This document shows, one piece after another, positions 53,805-62,480 of a stretch of 64,000 nucleotides of DNA. A program made the translations under genes and the position numbers. Numbering within the stretch: position 1 is the stretch's first letter; every line of letters begins with the position of its first letter. Under the pieces are notes generated by a model. It was given only the letters and a program-made list of their open reading frames with translations, did not search any database and was not told the origin of the DNA. Location of the stretch: contig JARUKX010000002.1 in assembly GCA_029688825.1 (NCBI GenBank), forward strand, positions 1 through 64,000, read 5' to 3'. Source of the stretch: Haloarculaceae archaeon H-GB1-1 (GTDB lineage Archaea; Halobacteriota; Halobacteria; Halobacteriales; Haloarculaceae).

Positions 53805-54152
53805 TTACGGCCAATCATCAGGAAGTTCGTCCTGATGGTTGTTCATCAGTTCGATGAGTGGCCGTATCTCCTCAAAGTTTGGCCCACGGGTGACCGTGTC
53901 GGTGTCACGGTCCCAATTAATGAATCCAGCTTCTGAGAGACGGGGGAGATCTTTGTGATAGAGTTCCGTCTTGAAGGACTCCAATTCCTTGTCCTCCGGG
54001 TTGAAGTCCGGAGCTTCGAACTCGGCTTGATTACGGGGATTGCGTTCAGCCAGTGTCGTGAGAATCCGACGCCGGGTAGGATTACTGAGGCAAGTAAATA
54101 CTTGATCGAGCGTTGCCTGTTCACTGTCGTACCGTTTATCCGAATGAGTCAT
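53805..54152 (-). CDS. Winged-helix passenger gene in the IS element
   Basis: 115 residues from MTHSDKRYD. VFTCLSNPTRRRILTTLAERN and LYHKDLPRLSEAGFINWDRDT are the ArsR-like, DUF7344-type winged helix, as in the genes at 10986 and 13512. It lies inside the terminal repeats of an insertion sequence. It could be a cargo regulator or a regulator of transposition. Confidence 0.65.
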   Translation of the reverse strand: MTHSDKRYDSEQATLDQVFTCLSNPTRRRILTTLAERNPRNQAEFEAPDFNPEDKELESFKTELYHKDLPRLSEAGFINWDRDTDTVTRGPNFEEIRPLIELMNNHQDELPDDWP

Positions 54153-54491
54153 GAGTGACTTACCCGGAATACGTGAAACCAAATCATTCACCCCGAGTGT
54201 CTGCTAGGACCTCCGGAGTTTACCAAGTGAACTTCACGACACCGAATCCCTTCACACCGGGTGGTTTCGTGATTCCATCTGATTATACAGCGTGGCAACA
54301 AAAAAAGATTGGCCTAATTGTATAGGCGCACGAAATCTGCCAATGATTGATGTTGGGCTTAGAGGTCATTACACCGGTTCTGGTTTCAACCGTCAATCCT
54401 CCTCCCCCTTTCTTTCACCAAAACGACGGTCCCACGAACATCAACTCTGATTCCACGGAACAGTGAAAACTGTATAGACTTCATCTAACGT

Positions 54492-55313
54492 TCAGAGTGT
54501 CTTGTCGATGTTGTGAGTGAGACAGCCAATAGCGAGTCCCCGGAACTGTTTCCACCAATGTTGTGAGCGGACAAATGCACCGTACTTGCGTTTGAGTCGA
54601 GAGTTAACCGTCTCGTTCTGACTGCGCTGACCGTAGAGGTCGGCATCCAGCCGAGCGTTCCATGCCTTCTGTAGCGATGAAAACTCGCGGTGCTTGATGA
54701 GCGGTCGAACACCAGTTGCACGGGCTATTGTGCGAACCTTCTGGTCGTCGTATCCTTTGTCGCCGAGGAGAATCGCCACCATCCCAGTATTTCGCTTGAT
54801 GAGCGATGGTGCAATCTGAGAATCGTGCTTTCTGGTCGTCGTTACGTGTAAGTCTATGATTGCGTTCGACTTCGTGTCTACGAGAAGTGTGACTTTCAAT
54901 TGCTGAATCGTCAGCTTTGTCCGCTTCGTGTAGTGCTTCGAGGCGTGACTGCGGTCGAACCCGGATGCATCGATCCCGACGACACCGTTGGTCGGAAGGG
55001 GGGTGACCGAGAGGTTGAACAGGACACGCCAAACCGCCATGTCGAGCCGGTTGAACGATTTACACAACGTTGAGGGTGAAGGGAGTTCCTCAAGGTCGAT
55101 AGCGCTCCGAATCCGAGGCATCTCGATGAGTTCGTCAAGCAGGGTTCGGTACGTTGTATTCTTCCGCACCTTGAGACAGAGCAGGACGATGTGCTGGTGA
55201 AGTGTGTACCGTCGTTTCGAGAACTTCGAAGAGTAACGAGCGACAGCTCGCCGAGCCAAGTGATACGCCTGCTCAACGAACCGGAGCAACCGCGATTTCG
55301 GGAGGGCCTGCAT
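54492..55313 (-). CDS. IS5-family transposase
   Basis: 273 residues, apparently full length. A helical N-terminal domain and a DDE core: VVGIDASGFDRS (first Asp), AILLGDKGYDD (second Asp) and QNETVNSRLKRKYGAF (Glu). The D-D-E spacing and the conserved YxQR-N-ET..RLK motif of IS4/IS5-type enzymes are present. Its start is 52 bases from the right terminal repeat. The element is probably still able to move. Confidence 0.85.
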   Translation of the reverse strand: MQALPKSRLLRFVEQAYHLARRAVARYSSKFSKRRYTLHQHIVLLCLKVRKNTTYRTLLDELIEMPRIRSAIDLEELPSPSTLCKSFNRLDMAVWRVLFNLSVTPLPTNGVVGIDASGFDRSHASKHYTKRTKLTIQQLKVTLLVDTKSNAIIDLHVTTTRKHDSQIAPSLIKRNTGMVAILLGDKGYDDQKVRTIARATGVRPLIKHREFSSLQKAWNARLDADLYGQRSQNETVNSRLKRKYGAFVRSQHWWKQFRGLAIGCLTHNIDKTL

Positions 55314-55365
55314 TCGGTCAAACTACCGGGTGAACTTGTAACTCTCTGAGGATTTCAACAGAGCC

Positions 55366-55373
55366 GTTTTCCA
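55366..55373 (+). repeat. Target-site duplication, right
   Basis: GTTTTCCA, matching 53657-53664. Confidence 0.75.
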
Positions 55374-55417
55374 CAAATATCCCCAAGGCCACAGGTATCC
55401 GAACGTCCGTTCTAAAG

Positions 55418-57424
55418 TCACAGTCCCCAGAAATATGCGATGCCAGCAGTCGTCACGACGGTCAGTATCAGTTGTAACGGTGCGCCGACGCGTGCGAAAT
55501 CTGTGAATTTGTACCCGCCTGGCCCGTAGACCATGAGGTTCGTCTGGTAGCCGACGGGCGTCAGTAGCGGCGTGCTGGCGGCGAAGGTCACGGCCATTAC
55601 GAACGCGAAGGGGTTGGCGCCGAGTTGGCCGGCAACCTCGACCCCGATCGGCAACAGCAACACCACGCTGGCGGAGTTGCTGACCATCTCCGTGATGATC
55701 GCAGTCCCCAGGTAGAACAGCCCCAGGACCGCGATCACGGGCAGGAGAACGCTGACGGAGACGACGAGGTCGGCGATGAGGTCCGCCGTGCCCGAGGCCT
55801 CGACTGCGATGCCGAGCGGGATGACACCCGCGACCATGAAGATTACTTCCCAGTCGATGGCTTCGTATGCGTCCTCGGGCGTGAGGATACCCGTGAAGAA
55901 CATCGCCGCGACACCCGTCAGCGCACTCACCATGAGCGTGAGGACGTCGAGTGCCGCGAGTCCGAGAGCACCGGCGAGGATTCCTAGCGCGATGGGGATC
56001 TTCGACCGGTCGAAGTCCTCCCATCTGTCCTCGCCCGCGATGGCGACATTCGTGTCCCGCGCGATGCGATCGAGCACTTGGTCGGGCGCCTGGACGAGGA
56101 TAACGTCGCCGGCCTGTAATCGGACTTCTCGAAGGCGCTGGCGGATCACTTCGTCGCCCCGCCGGATAGCCAGAACGGTCACGTCGTAGTCGCGCTCGAA
56201 GTCTGCGACACCGCTGCGCCGACTCGACCAGGGCCCAGGCAACAGCACGACTTCGGTGAGTTCGATCTCCTCGTCGGGAGCCTCTTCATCCGTCTCGTCG
56301 CCGTCCTCTTCTGTGTCTTCGCTAGACGTCTCATCCTGGGCGAGAGAGTCGCTGCGCTCCGCCTCGGGCGGCTCCCAGCCGTGACGCCGTGGCGAAAAGC
56401 CGGGCGGGAGGGACGCATCGTCCTCCGTGGCCGCCTCCAAAACTTCCGGTAACAGCTGCAGGTGGTCCTGCTCGATGACCTCCTGGAGGGTTTCCTGGTC
56501 GGCCCTGACGGAGAGGACGTCGCCGGCCTGGATCCGTTCCGATCCGAGTCCGTGGGCGAGCGTCCGGTTGCCACGAACGATCTGAAACACGTCGAGGTCA
56601 AGGTCCTCCTCGCCCAATTCCCCGACCCGGGAACCGACGAGCGGCGAGTCCTCCATGACGACCACATCGGTGAGGTAGTCGGTCATGCCGAACGCGTCGC
56701 TGGGCGACTCCGCCGGCTCGATCCGTGCTGGAGTGAGGTATCGACCGACGGTGAGCAGGTACACGATCCCCACGAGCAAGACGATAGCGCCCAGGTGCGT
56801 GAACTCAAGCAAGGCGAACGGCTCCGCGTCGGGACCGCCCACCTGGACCCACACCTCGCTCGCCAGGAGGTTCGTTATCGTCCCGACGACGGTGAGCATG
56901 CCGCCGAGCATCGAGGCGAACGACAGTGGGATCAGGAGCTTCGAGGGCGACGTCTTCGTTTGCCGGGCGAGGTTCATTATGGCAGGGATCAACACGGCGA
57001 CGACCGAGACGTTGCTGACCACCCCGCCGGGCGGCCCGGAGAGCGTGACCGTGGCGAGCAACTGTCGGAACTCGTCGTCACCAGCGAACGCGATCAGTTT
57101 CCGCGTGAGGATCTGGATAACGCCAGTCCGTCGGACGCCCTCGCTCAGGACGAACATCGCCAGCACGGTGAGCGTCGCGGGATTCGAGAATCCCGAGACG
57201 CCCTGCTCCGGCGACACGCCCGTCCACTCGCCGAGGAGGACGAGTGCGACCACGAGGCCGACGGCGGTGGCGTCGATCGGAACCGGCTGGGTAACGAAGA
57301 GGACGAAGACGATGGCGATGATCGCCAGCACGACAACCACATCAAGCGAAACCGGAAGCTGCACAGGGAGTAGCTGTAGCGGCCATCCGGTGCTCAAAGA
57401 GAAGGAGGAGAAGACAGCACTCAT
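55418..57424 (-). CDS. SLC13-type permease with two RCK_C domains (2)
   Basis: 668 residues, same plan as the 44704-46680 protein: two membrane halves with SNVSVVAVLIPA and SNSASVVLLLPIGVEV tip loops and two RCK_C domains between. The two differ mostly in the acidic linkers; this one has a long Glu/Asp stretch (DTEEDGDETDEEAPDEEIELTE region). Replacement of NNTP by SNVS in the first tip loop might alter substrate binding. The near identity at the C-termini suggests recent duplication or gene conversion. Confidence 0.85.
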   Translation of the reverse strand: MSAVFSSFSLSTGWPLQLLPVQLPVSLDVVVVLAIIAIVFVLFVTQPVPIDATAVGLVVALVLLGEWTGVSPEQGVSGFSNPATLTVLAMFVLSEGVRRTGVIQILTRKLIAFAGDDEFRQLLATVTLSGPPGGVVSNVSVVAVLIPAIMNLARQTKTSPSKLLIPLSFASMLGGMLTVVGTITNLLASEVWVQVGGPDAEPFALLEFTHLGAIVLLVGIVYLLTVGRYLTPARIEPAESPSDAFGMTDYLTDVVVMEDSPLVGSRVGELGEEDLDLDVFQIVRGNRTLAHGLGSERIQAGDVLSVRADQETLQEVIEQDHLQLLPEVLEAATEDDASLPPGFSPRRHGWEPPEAERSDSLAQDETSSEDTEEDGDETDEEAPDEEIELTEVVLLPGPWSSRRSGVADFERDYDVTVLAIRRGDEVIRQRLREVRLQAGDVILVQAPDQVLDRIARDTNVAIAGEDRWEDFDRSKIPIALGILAGALGLAALDVLTLMVSALTGVAAMFFTGILTPEDAYEAIDWEVIFMVAGVIPLGIAVEASGTADLIADLVVSVSVLLPVIAVLGLFYLGTAIITEMVSNSASVVLLLPIGVEVAGQLGANPFAFVMAVTFAASTPLLTPVGYQTNLMVYGPGGYKFTDFARVGAPLQLILTVVTTAGIAYFWGL

Positions 57425-57572
57425 TTATTCGTTGTCTCTGAGGATTGCTTGGATGATTACATAGAATTTGGGTTCTCTCCCGGGTCCAGATGCTCGCTAC
57501 TGGGGAAGTAGTTATCTCCCGCAACGTTGCGAGACGACATTCGACGTGAACGTCTGTGGGTCAGAGGACAGT

Positions 57573-58826
57573 TCAAACGACAAGAATAGCCAGACCGCTC
57601 AGGACGACGATACCGAGCACAATCGACACGAGCCGGCCCAACCTGGGGGTGCCGAGAACCCACGCTAATGCGGCCTTGACGAAGGTGTTTGCGATAGCCG
57701 CGATGACGATGCCCGTCGTGGCGACCTCTGTCGAGACTGTTCCTTCCGCGGCGAGTTGACTCAACGTGATCGTCATCGCGTCGACATCGGCGAGACCAGA
57801 GAAGAACGCCGTCACGTAAACCCCCGATGCGCCGAACCACTGGTTGGCATACTCAGAGATGAGCAACACGGCCGCGAATATCGCCCCGAAGAGGAGGGCT
57901 GGCCGCAGGCGAAATGGGTTTTTGAGTTCTTCCGGTTCGACTGTCTCGTCGGATGCAGTCCGCCAGTACAACCCCACGGCAGAAACCACACCCACCACAG
58001 TCATCGTTCCCAGTGGTAGCGCGACGCTCGAGAGCAGATCGGGGTTGACGACCGCGATCTCGATGAGCGCTCGGGGGAACATCACGATGGAAGCGGTGAC
58101 GACCGCGAATGCACAGACGTGATAGAGCGTCGCGTTCTGGGTTGTCTTCTCCGCCATCGAGACCGTCGTCGCGGTAGACGAGACGAACCCACCGACGATT
58201 CCCGTGAGGGCGATTCCTCGTTCGGGCCCGAGCGTTTGTCCGAGCACGTACGCCACGAATCCGAGACCAGTGACGAAGACGACCATCAACCAGATAAATC
58301 TCGGATTGAGGCCATAGAGGACGTCGAGCGATCGGTCGGGGAGTGCCGGGAGGACGACGAGGACGACGAGGATGAACTTCGCCGACGCCCGCCGCTCACT
58401 TTCTTCGATCCGATCGGCGAACTCGTGTATCGGATCTTTTACGGAGAGCAGTACTGTGATGGCGCCGACGACGATGATCGCGATGATCGCACCGCGGTCG
58501 GAATGCATCGCCATTGCACCGAGGATGACTGTGACGAGGGCGGCCACGAGCGTCGTCAGGCCGATATCATCCTCGTACCAGATCTTCCCGACGTACGCGA
58601 CGGTGAGTGGTACGACGAGCGTCCCCACAGCGAGCGGAAGCACGGATGGGAAGAACGCCTGAACGAGCGCCCCATAGAGCGCGATCAGCGGAAACGTCCG
58701 ACTCCCGGCGAACGATCCGCCCGACTCGCTTTGCTCCCGTTCCAGACCGATGAGAGCGCCGAGGCCAGCCGCAAGCAGGAGATGGAAGATGGTCTCCGCA
58801 AGAGGACCAGTTGTAGGATCGACCAT
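57573..58826 (-). CDS. MgtC/SapB-DUF4010 membrane protein
   Basis: 417 residues. N-terminal MgtC-like half (LLAAGLGALIGLEREQS, AGSRTFPLIALYGALV) and a C-terminal DUF4010 half (LTGIVGGFVSSTATTVSMAEKT, GLADVDAMTITLSQLAAEG, ANTFVKAALAWVLG). About 12 helices. The family is linked to magnesium limitation and membrane potential. In this island it is the third protein with a likely Mg2+ connection. Confidence 0.85.
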   Translation of the reverse strand: MVDPTTGPLAETIFHLLLAAGLGALIGLEREQSESGGSFAGSRTFPLIALYGALVQAFFPSVLPLAVGTLVVPLTVAYVGKIWYEDDIGLTTLVAALVTVILGAMAMHSDRGAIIAIIVVGAITVLLSVKDPIHEFADRIEESERRASAKFILVVLVVLPALPDRSLDVLYGLNPRFIWLMVVFVTGLGFVAYVLGQTLGPERGIALTGIVGGFVSSTATTVSMAEKTTQNATLYHVCAFAVVTASIVMFPRALIEIAVVNPDLLSSVALPLGTMTVVGVVSAVGLYWRTASDETVEPEELKNPFRLRPALLFGAIFAAVLLISEYANQWFGASGVYVTAFFSGLADVDAMTITLSQLAAEGTVSTEVATTGIVIAAIANTFVKAALAWVLGTPRLGRLVSIVLGIVVLSGLAILVV

Positions 58827-59012
58827 TGTGTAGCCTTTCCAGCCAGTGGATTGTCAAACAATAGGGACGGAGCGAGCGTTTGGCGTCCTGTCGTCCTCAT
58901 TCTGGCTTTCCGTCCACCTCTGGGTGTCATAGAACTAGTCACAAAGAGTTGCTTTGGACCCGTGGGCCGGCAACAGAACAGTGTACACTTGATGAAGACG
59001 ATGCTGTATCTC
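58827..59012. other. Gap before the inverted-repeat-bounded segment
   Basis: No gene or clear signal seen beyond a presumed promoter for the MgtC-DUF4010 gene. Confidence 0.25.
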
Positions 59013-59041
59013 AGTGTAGCTTCAACCCTCTTCTTGCGAGT
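59013..59041 (+). repeat. Imperfect inverted repeat, left arm
   Basis: AGTGTAGCTTCAACC, six variable bases, then TTGCGAGT. The reverse complement of the same pattern is at 60588-60616. No target duplication is visible around the pair. Confidence 0.5.
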
Positions 59042-59181
59042 GTTTTCCCTCATCAATCGGGCGGTAGTACCAACCCTGACAGAAACAGGATGCAGGACTC
59101 AGAGGGTGAAGTCAGCACAGAGGCCATAGTTGTTCCCGATATGTTCCTCTGAATCAACTGCTCAGCGTGCGTCCAGAGTGG

Positions 59182-59463
59182 CTACTCGATTTCTAACTGG
59201 CTACTTCCGCCACCCTCCTGACCGTCGTTCTCGTCCCATTCGAGTGCGACTCGATACTTCGTTCAGTCATGTTGCCAGCCGGGGCTTCGCGTTCAGCTTT
59301 GACTTCGAAGGTCGGTCGGGCAGGGGGATTCAGTGTTACAGATTCGGAGTCTGCTTTCAACTTGATAGCGTTGCCGCTGTCGAGATTGTCCGCGACTTTC
59401 CGAAGGTGCAATCTCTTCTCGACTCTGGTCGCTCTCTGATTTGAACAGGACTTCTTCAGGCAT
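59182..59463 (-). pseudogene. Amphi-Trp gene with two frameshifts
   Basis: The start MPEEVLFKSES matches the intact gene at 50875. About five bases are missing after EEIA, so the frame shifts; the core (RKVADNLDSG, SESVTLNPPARPTFEVKAERE) is then in a second frame, and the end (LEWDENDGQEGGGSSQLEIE-stop) in a third. The full domain is recognisable across frames, so it is a recent pseudogene of a duplicated amphi-Trp gene. Confidence 0.65.
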
Positions 59464-59637
59464 ACAGGAGATGGTACACAGCCTGAACCGATAAATTCGC
59501 CCGCCGTATTGAGTGGATAGGACTGGCCAGTGTGTTCACACCTGTTGAGCCATCCCCCCATTCATGATGTCTGTGCCTGAAATCGCTACACACCCGAATG
59601 CTATTCAAATTCGCGCTTGAACACCACTGTAATCCGT

Positions 59638-60369
59638 ATGGAACCTAATCGCGGCATCGGTATCCTGTGTCAAAAGAGCAAGCCGGTGTTCAGCGACGTA
59701 GCCGAGCGGCTTCGGAATGCAGGCTTTCAGGTTCGATTCTTCCATCCCCAATCACCCCTCTCACCAGAACAGATCGCCGACCTCTCGTTGATAGTTAACA
59801 AGAAGACACTCCCGAGTGCACTCCCAACTCTCAGGCATGCTCGACGGACGGGGATAGTGCTGTGGAATAATTTACAGGCGGTGATTTTGTTCAGTTCACG
59901 GCTTGTCGGTCTTCGAGCGCTTTCGGAGATGGGATTTCTCACACCTGAAGTCTCCTTCGAGAAACCTGATGACGAGTACGTCGCTAAAGGCTACTACATC
60001 TGGAACGACGAACCCGAACTCAACGGCGAGGGGGATTTCTATCAGGAACTGATCCCGACGGAGCCAGTCGATTACAAGTATTATGCCGTCAACGACGGGT
60101 CAGAAATACACGTCGCGGGGCGGCGCGTCACCTCGAAGCTCTACGGGGAGAAACAATTCATCGGCCAAATAGAGACCAAGCCGGCACTTGCAGCGTCGCT
60201 CCGAGAACTTGTTGAACGATTCGATCTTTGGGGTGTCGGGGTTGACCTCGTCAGAGATAACGACGGCCAGTATTGGGCTGTCGATGTCAACCTCGCAGCT
60301 GGATATCGGGACACTGGACTAGAGCCTGCTCTCACCGACTCGATTATTGCGAGTCTGCCAAGTGAGTGA
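59638..60369 (+). CDS. ATP-grasp (RimK-like) protein
   Basis: 243 residues from MEPNRGIGI. LIVNKKTLPSALPTLRHARRTGIVLWNN and the C-terminal DLWGVGVDLVRDNDGQYWAVDVNLAAGYRD (Asp, Asp, Asn metal ligands) are ATP-grasp features. The protein is shorter than most RimK-like ligases (about 290-300), and the central lysine-containing ATP-binding strand appears as DEYVAKGYYIW. It lies between the arms of an inverted repeat and may be mobile cargo. Substrate unknown. Confidence 0.6.
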   Translation: MEPNRGIGILCQKSKPVFSDVAERLRNAGFQVRFFHPQSPLSPEQIADLSLIVNKKTLPSALPTLRHARRTGIVLWNNLQAVILFSSRLVGLRALSEMGFLTPEVSFEKPDDEYVAKGYYIWNDEPELNGEGDFYQELIPTEPVDYKYYAVNDGSEIHVAGRRVTSKLYGEKQFIGQIETKPALAASLRELVERFDLWGVGVDLVRDNDGQYWAVDVNLAAGYRDTGLEPALTDSIIASLPSE

Positions 60370-60587
60370 AAAGAAGCAACCGCGACTTCTGGATAGCGTC
60401 CACTCTGTTGAATTACTGGCTGAAATTGTAACTCATTGTGGCTTTCAGCAGAGCAGTTTGACCGACCGACGAGTATTGCTTGATTCACGCCGAGACAACC
60501 GACGTGGTTGTGTTTTAAACGCGCGTTGTATCTTGCACAGCTTCCGGAAGATGGTCTGAATTTGTTATTTTGATTGCTGGGTGATTT

Positions 60588-60616
60588 ACTCGCAATTCCA
60601 CGGTTGAAGCTACACT
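60588..60616 (-). repeat. Imperfect inverted repeat, right arm
   Basis: Reverse complement of the 59013-59041 pattern: 15 bases identical, six different, eight identical. The remaining gap to 60740 holds GC-rich sequence without a gene. Confidence 0.5.
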
Positions 60617-60740
60617 CAGCCCTGCTGTGCTCCTCGTTCGCTGGCGCGCACTGCGGTGCTCCACGAGCACGAGAGCTCACGCCTGAAATCAGCTACGTAC
60701 ACACAGGAGTTCGATAACCTCGAGCCATCTCACAGAACTG

Positions 60741-61610
60741 CTACTCCCCTTGTCCAACCGTGATGACGGGGACTGGTGCAGAGCGGACGGTCTTCTCGGC
60801 GACACTCCCGAGAAGGATTCGATCGCTCCCGCGTCTCCCTGACGTCCCCATCACGACGGCGTGGATATCGTTCGAGTCGATGGTCTCGAGTATTAGCTCG
60901 ATAGGGGATCCGTGTTCGACGTGCCGGACCGTGTTCGATACGCCGCGTGTCTCCGCCTCGGACACGACGTCGTCCACGGCGTCAGTCGAAACCTGTTCAC
61001 GTTCATGTCCCGAAATCATGGAGCGAACGTCCAGACCCAGCGACGTATCGTCGACGACAGACAGCACGTGAACAGTCGCATCGAGAGCCGCTGCAAGTGA
61101 GAGGCCATACTCGGCAGCATGGGCTGCACCGGCACTCCCGTCGGTCGGGATGAGGATGTTCTCGTAGGGGAACACCAATTGTTCGTCGGGCTGCATCCGC
61201 GCTGTGAGGACAGGGACGGAAGACAGACGGACGACCTTCTCCGTGACGCTTCCGATGAGGTGTCGTGACACTCCCTCCCGACCGTGGGTCGGCATCACGA
61301 TCACGTCGTACTCGTATCGCTCAGCGTACTCGACGATTGTCGGCGCTGGGTGCCCCTGGACGACGTCGGAATCGTAGTCGACACCGAGTGTGTCCAGTGT
61401 CTTTTCTGCTTCCTCAACGATGTCCTCACCCTTCTGAACAAGGGCGTCAACGACCTCGGTTTCGACGACGGTGACGCTGTCTCGGGTCGTATCCGCGACG
61501 AACAGAACGTGGATCGTGGCGTCGGCCCAGTGTGCAATCTCGGCAGCGTGATGCAATGCCTCCGCAGCCCCATCGCTTCCATCGAACGGGAGCAGAATGT
61601 CCTCGTACAT
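60741..61610 (-). CDS. Tandem universal stress protein
   Basis: 289 residues from MYEDILLPFDGSDG. First loop IVMPTHGREGVSRHLIGSVTEKVV, second VVMGTSGRRGSDRILLGSVAEKTV, where His of the usual GTHGR is Ser. Both halves keep the ATP-binding glycines. It is close to a broken UspA copy on the same strand upstream. Confidence 0.85.
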   Translation of the reverse strand: MYEDILLPFDGSDGAAEALHHAAEIAHWADATIHVLFVADTTRDSVTVVETEVVDALVQKGEDIVEEAEKTLDTLGVDYDSDVVQGHPAPTIVEYAERYEYDVIVMPTHGREGVSRHLIGSVTEKVVRLSSVPVLTARMQPDEQLVFPYENILIPTDGSAGAAHAAEYGLSLAAALDATVHVLSVVDDTSLGLDVRSMISGHEREQVSTDAVDDVVSEAETRGVSNTVRHVEHGSPIELILETIDSNDIHAVVMGTSGRRGSDRILLGSVAEKTVRSAPVPVITVGQGE

Positions 61611-61673
61611 GAGCACTGTGAGTACCTACGGGCATCACTCTCAAGTGGCTTGTCACCCACCAGCAGAGGCGTC

Positions 61674-61985
61674 TCACCCACCGCTCGAGTCCGGCTCTCG
61701 AACCCACATCACCGGAACTGGTGACGTTCGGACGATTTTCGCACTTACCCCACCCATCATGTATCGACTGAAATCAGTCTTACCGTGCGTGCCGAGGATC
61801 GCGAAGTCAATATCGTGTGCATCGATATAGTTCCGGATTTCTTTCGACAGGACACCGAATTCGATTTCACTCTCGATGCGATCGACTCGCTCACGAGTTC
61901 TCAGAGCCGAGCGATTGGCGTGGTCGTCGCGTCCACATACTTGGAGGAAGTCCGCCGAAACAACTGGACGTCATTAAGCAGCTCA
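61674..61985 (-). pseudogene. 5'-truncated UspA domain
   Basis: The frame IESEIEFGVLSKEIRNYIDAHDIDFAILGTHGKTDFSRYMMGGVSAKIVRTSPVPVMWVRE is the C-terminal half of a UspA domain. Upstream, the sequence loses similarity around 61985 and joins an unrelated plus-strand fragment. No start codon for a full domain remains. Confidence 0.6.
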
Positions 61986-62308
61986 CCCGTCCCACGCTGA
62001 CGGGTGACCCACCCGCAGATATCGTCGGCCTCGACTGGAATGGGCTTCACCGTGGCGCACAGTTTGGCGAGTTCTGGACGGCTAGTGGGTGGGACGAAAG
62101 CGGCCGCGACGCTGAGCACATGACGATCCGAAAAACCGTCCGGTCCAGTCTCACGAAGGTTCGAGAATTCTGGCGGGCACGAGGTGTTTGGCCCAAATCG
62201 ACAACGAAGGAAGATGGTGTCGAGTTCGAGTATCGCGGCCCGTCACCGAGTGATATCGAGAGAGCAGCGTGTGCTGAGTGCGGTGTGAACGTTTGGACGA
62301 GTAAACTA
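61986..62308 (+). pseudogene. Broken gene fragment, cut by the TnpB element
   Basis: An open frame reads DIVGLDWNGLHRGAQFGEFW through VWPKSTTKEDGVEFEYRG to CAECGVNVWTSKL and then runs into the right end of the tnpB element. Its start is lost at the UspA junction. The composition is that of a real haloarchaeal protein with a CxxC end. The segment at 63783-63904 on the far side of the element may be its 3' end. No family recognised. Confidence 0.4.
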
Positions 62309-62480
62309 CCCCACCCTACTCGCTCACGATTTCGCCGTTCGCTTCGTTGAGGGTGGGGCTTTCGCGTGGACTCCCGTTCTGGCCGCCTGCGGCGGCAGGC
62401 TCGTAATCACCGTTCACGTTCAACGTCCCGCGATTCAAGCGCACGTTTACGGGTGCGCCTCCGCCCGACGACTTTTGCGC
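62309..62480 (-). ncRNA. Putative omega RNA (reRNA) at the tnpB 3' end
   Basis: TnpB guides come from the 3' end of the element, overlapping the tnpB coding sequence. Here AGGGTGGGG (minus strand, after the stop) pairs perfectly with CCCCACCCT 33 bases upstream (62309-62317 with 62350-62358), and GCCTGC/GCAGGC forms a second hairpin near 62385-62402. Overlapping sense RNAs of IS1341-type genes are known in Halobacterium. The exact ends are guesses. Confidence 0.4.

Larger units (their letters stand above)
53665..55365. mobile_element. IS5-type insertion sequence with passenger gene
   Basis: 1701 bp. The ends are GGCTCTGTTGAAATCCT and its exact reverse complement (17 bp), flanked by 8-bp direct repeats. 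It carries a transposase on the minus strand and, unusually, a winged-helix gene between the transposase and the left end. The 340 bases between the two genes (54153-54491) show no gene. Typical single-gene elements of this kind are about 1 kb, so about 0.7 kb is extra. The insertion is between convergent UspA and SLC13 genes and breaks neither. Confidence 0.8.

Noticed and set aside
58119-59129. Long open frame opposite the MgtC-DUF4010 gene
   Set aside because: Arg/Glu/Asp-rich shadow typical of GC-rich antisense frames; the membrane protein on the other strand is clearly the real gene.
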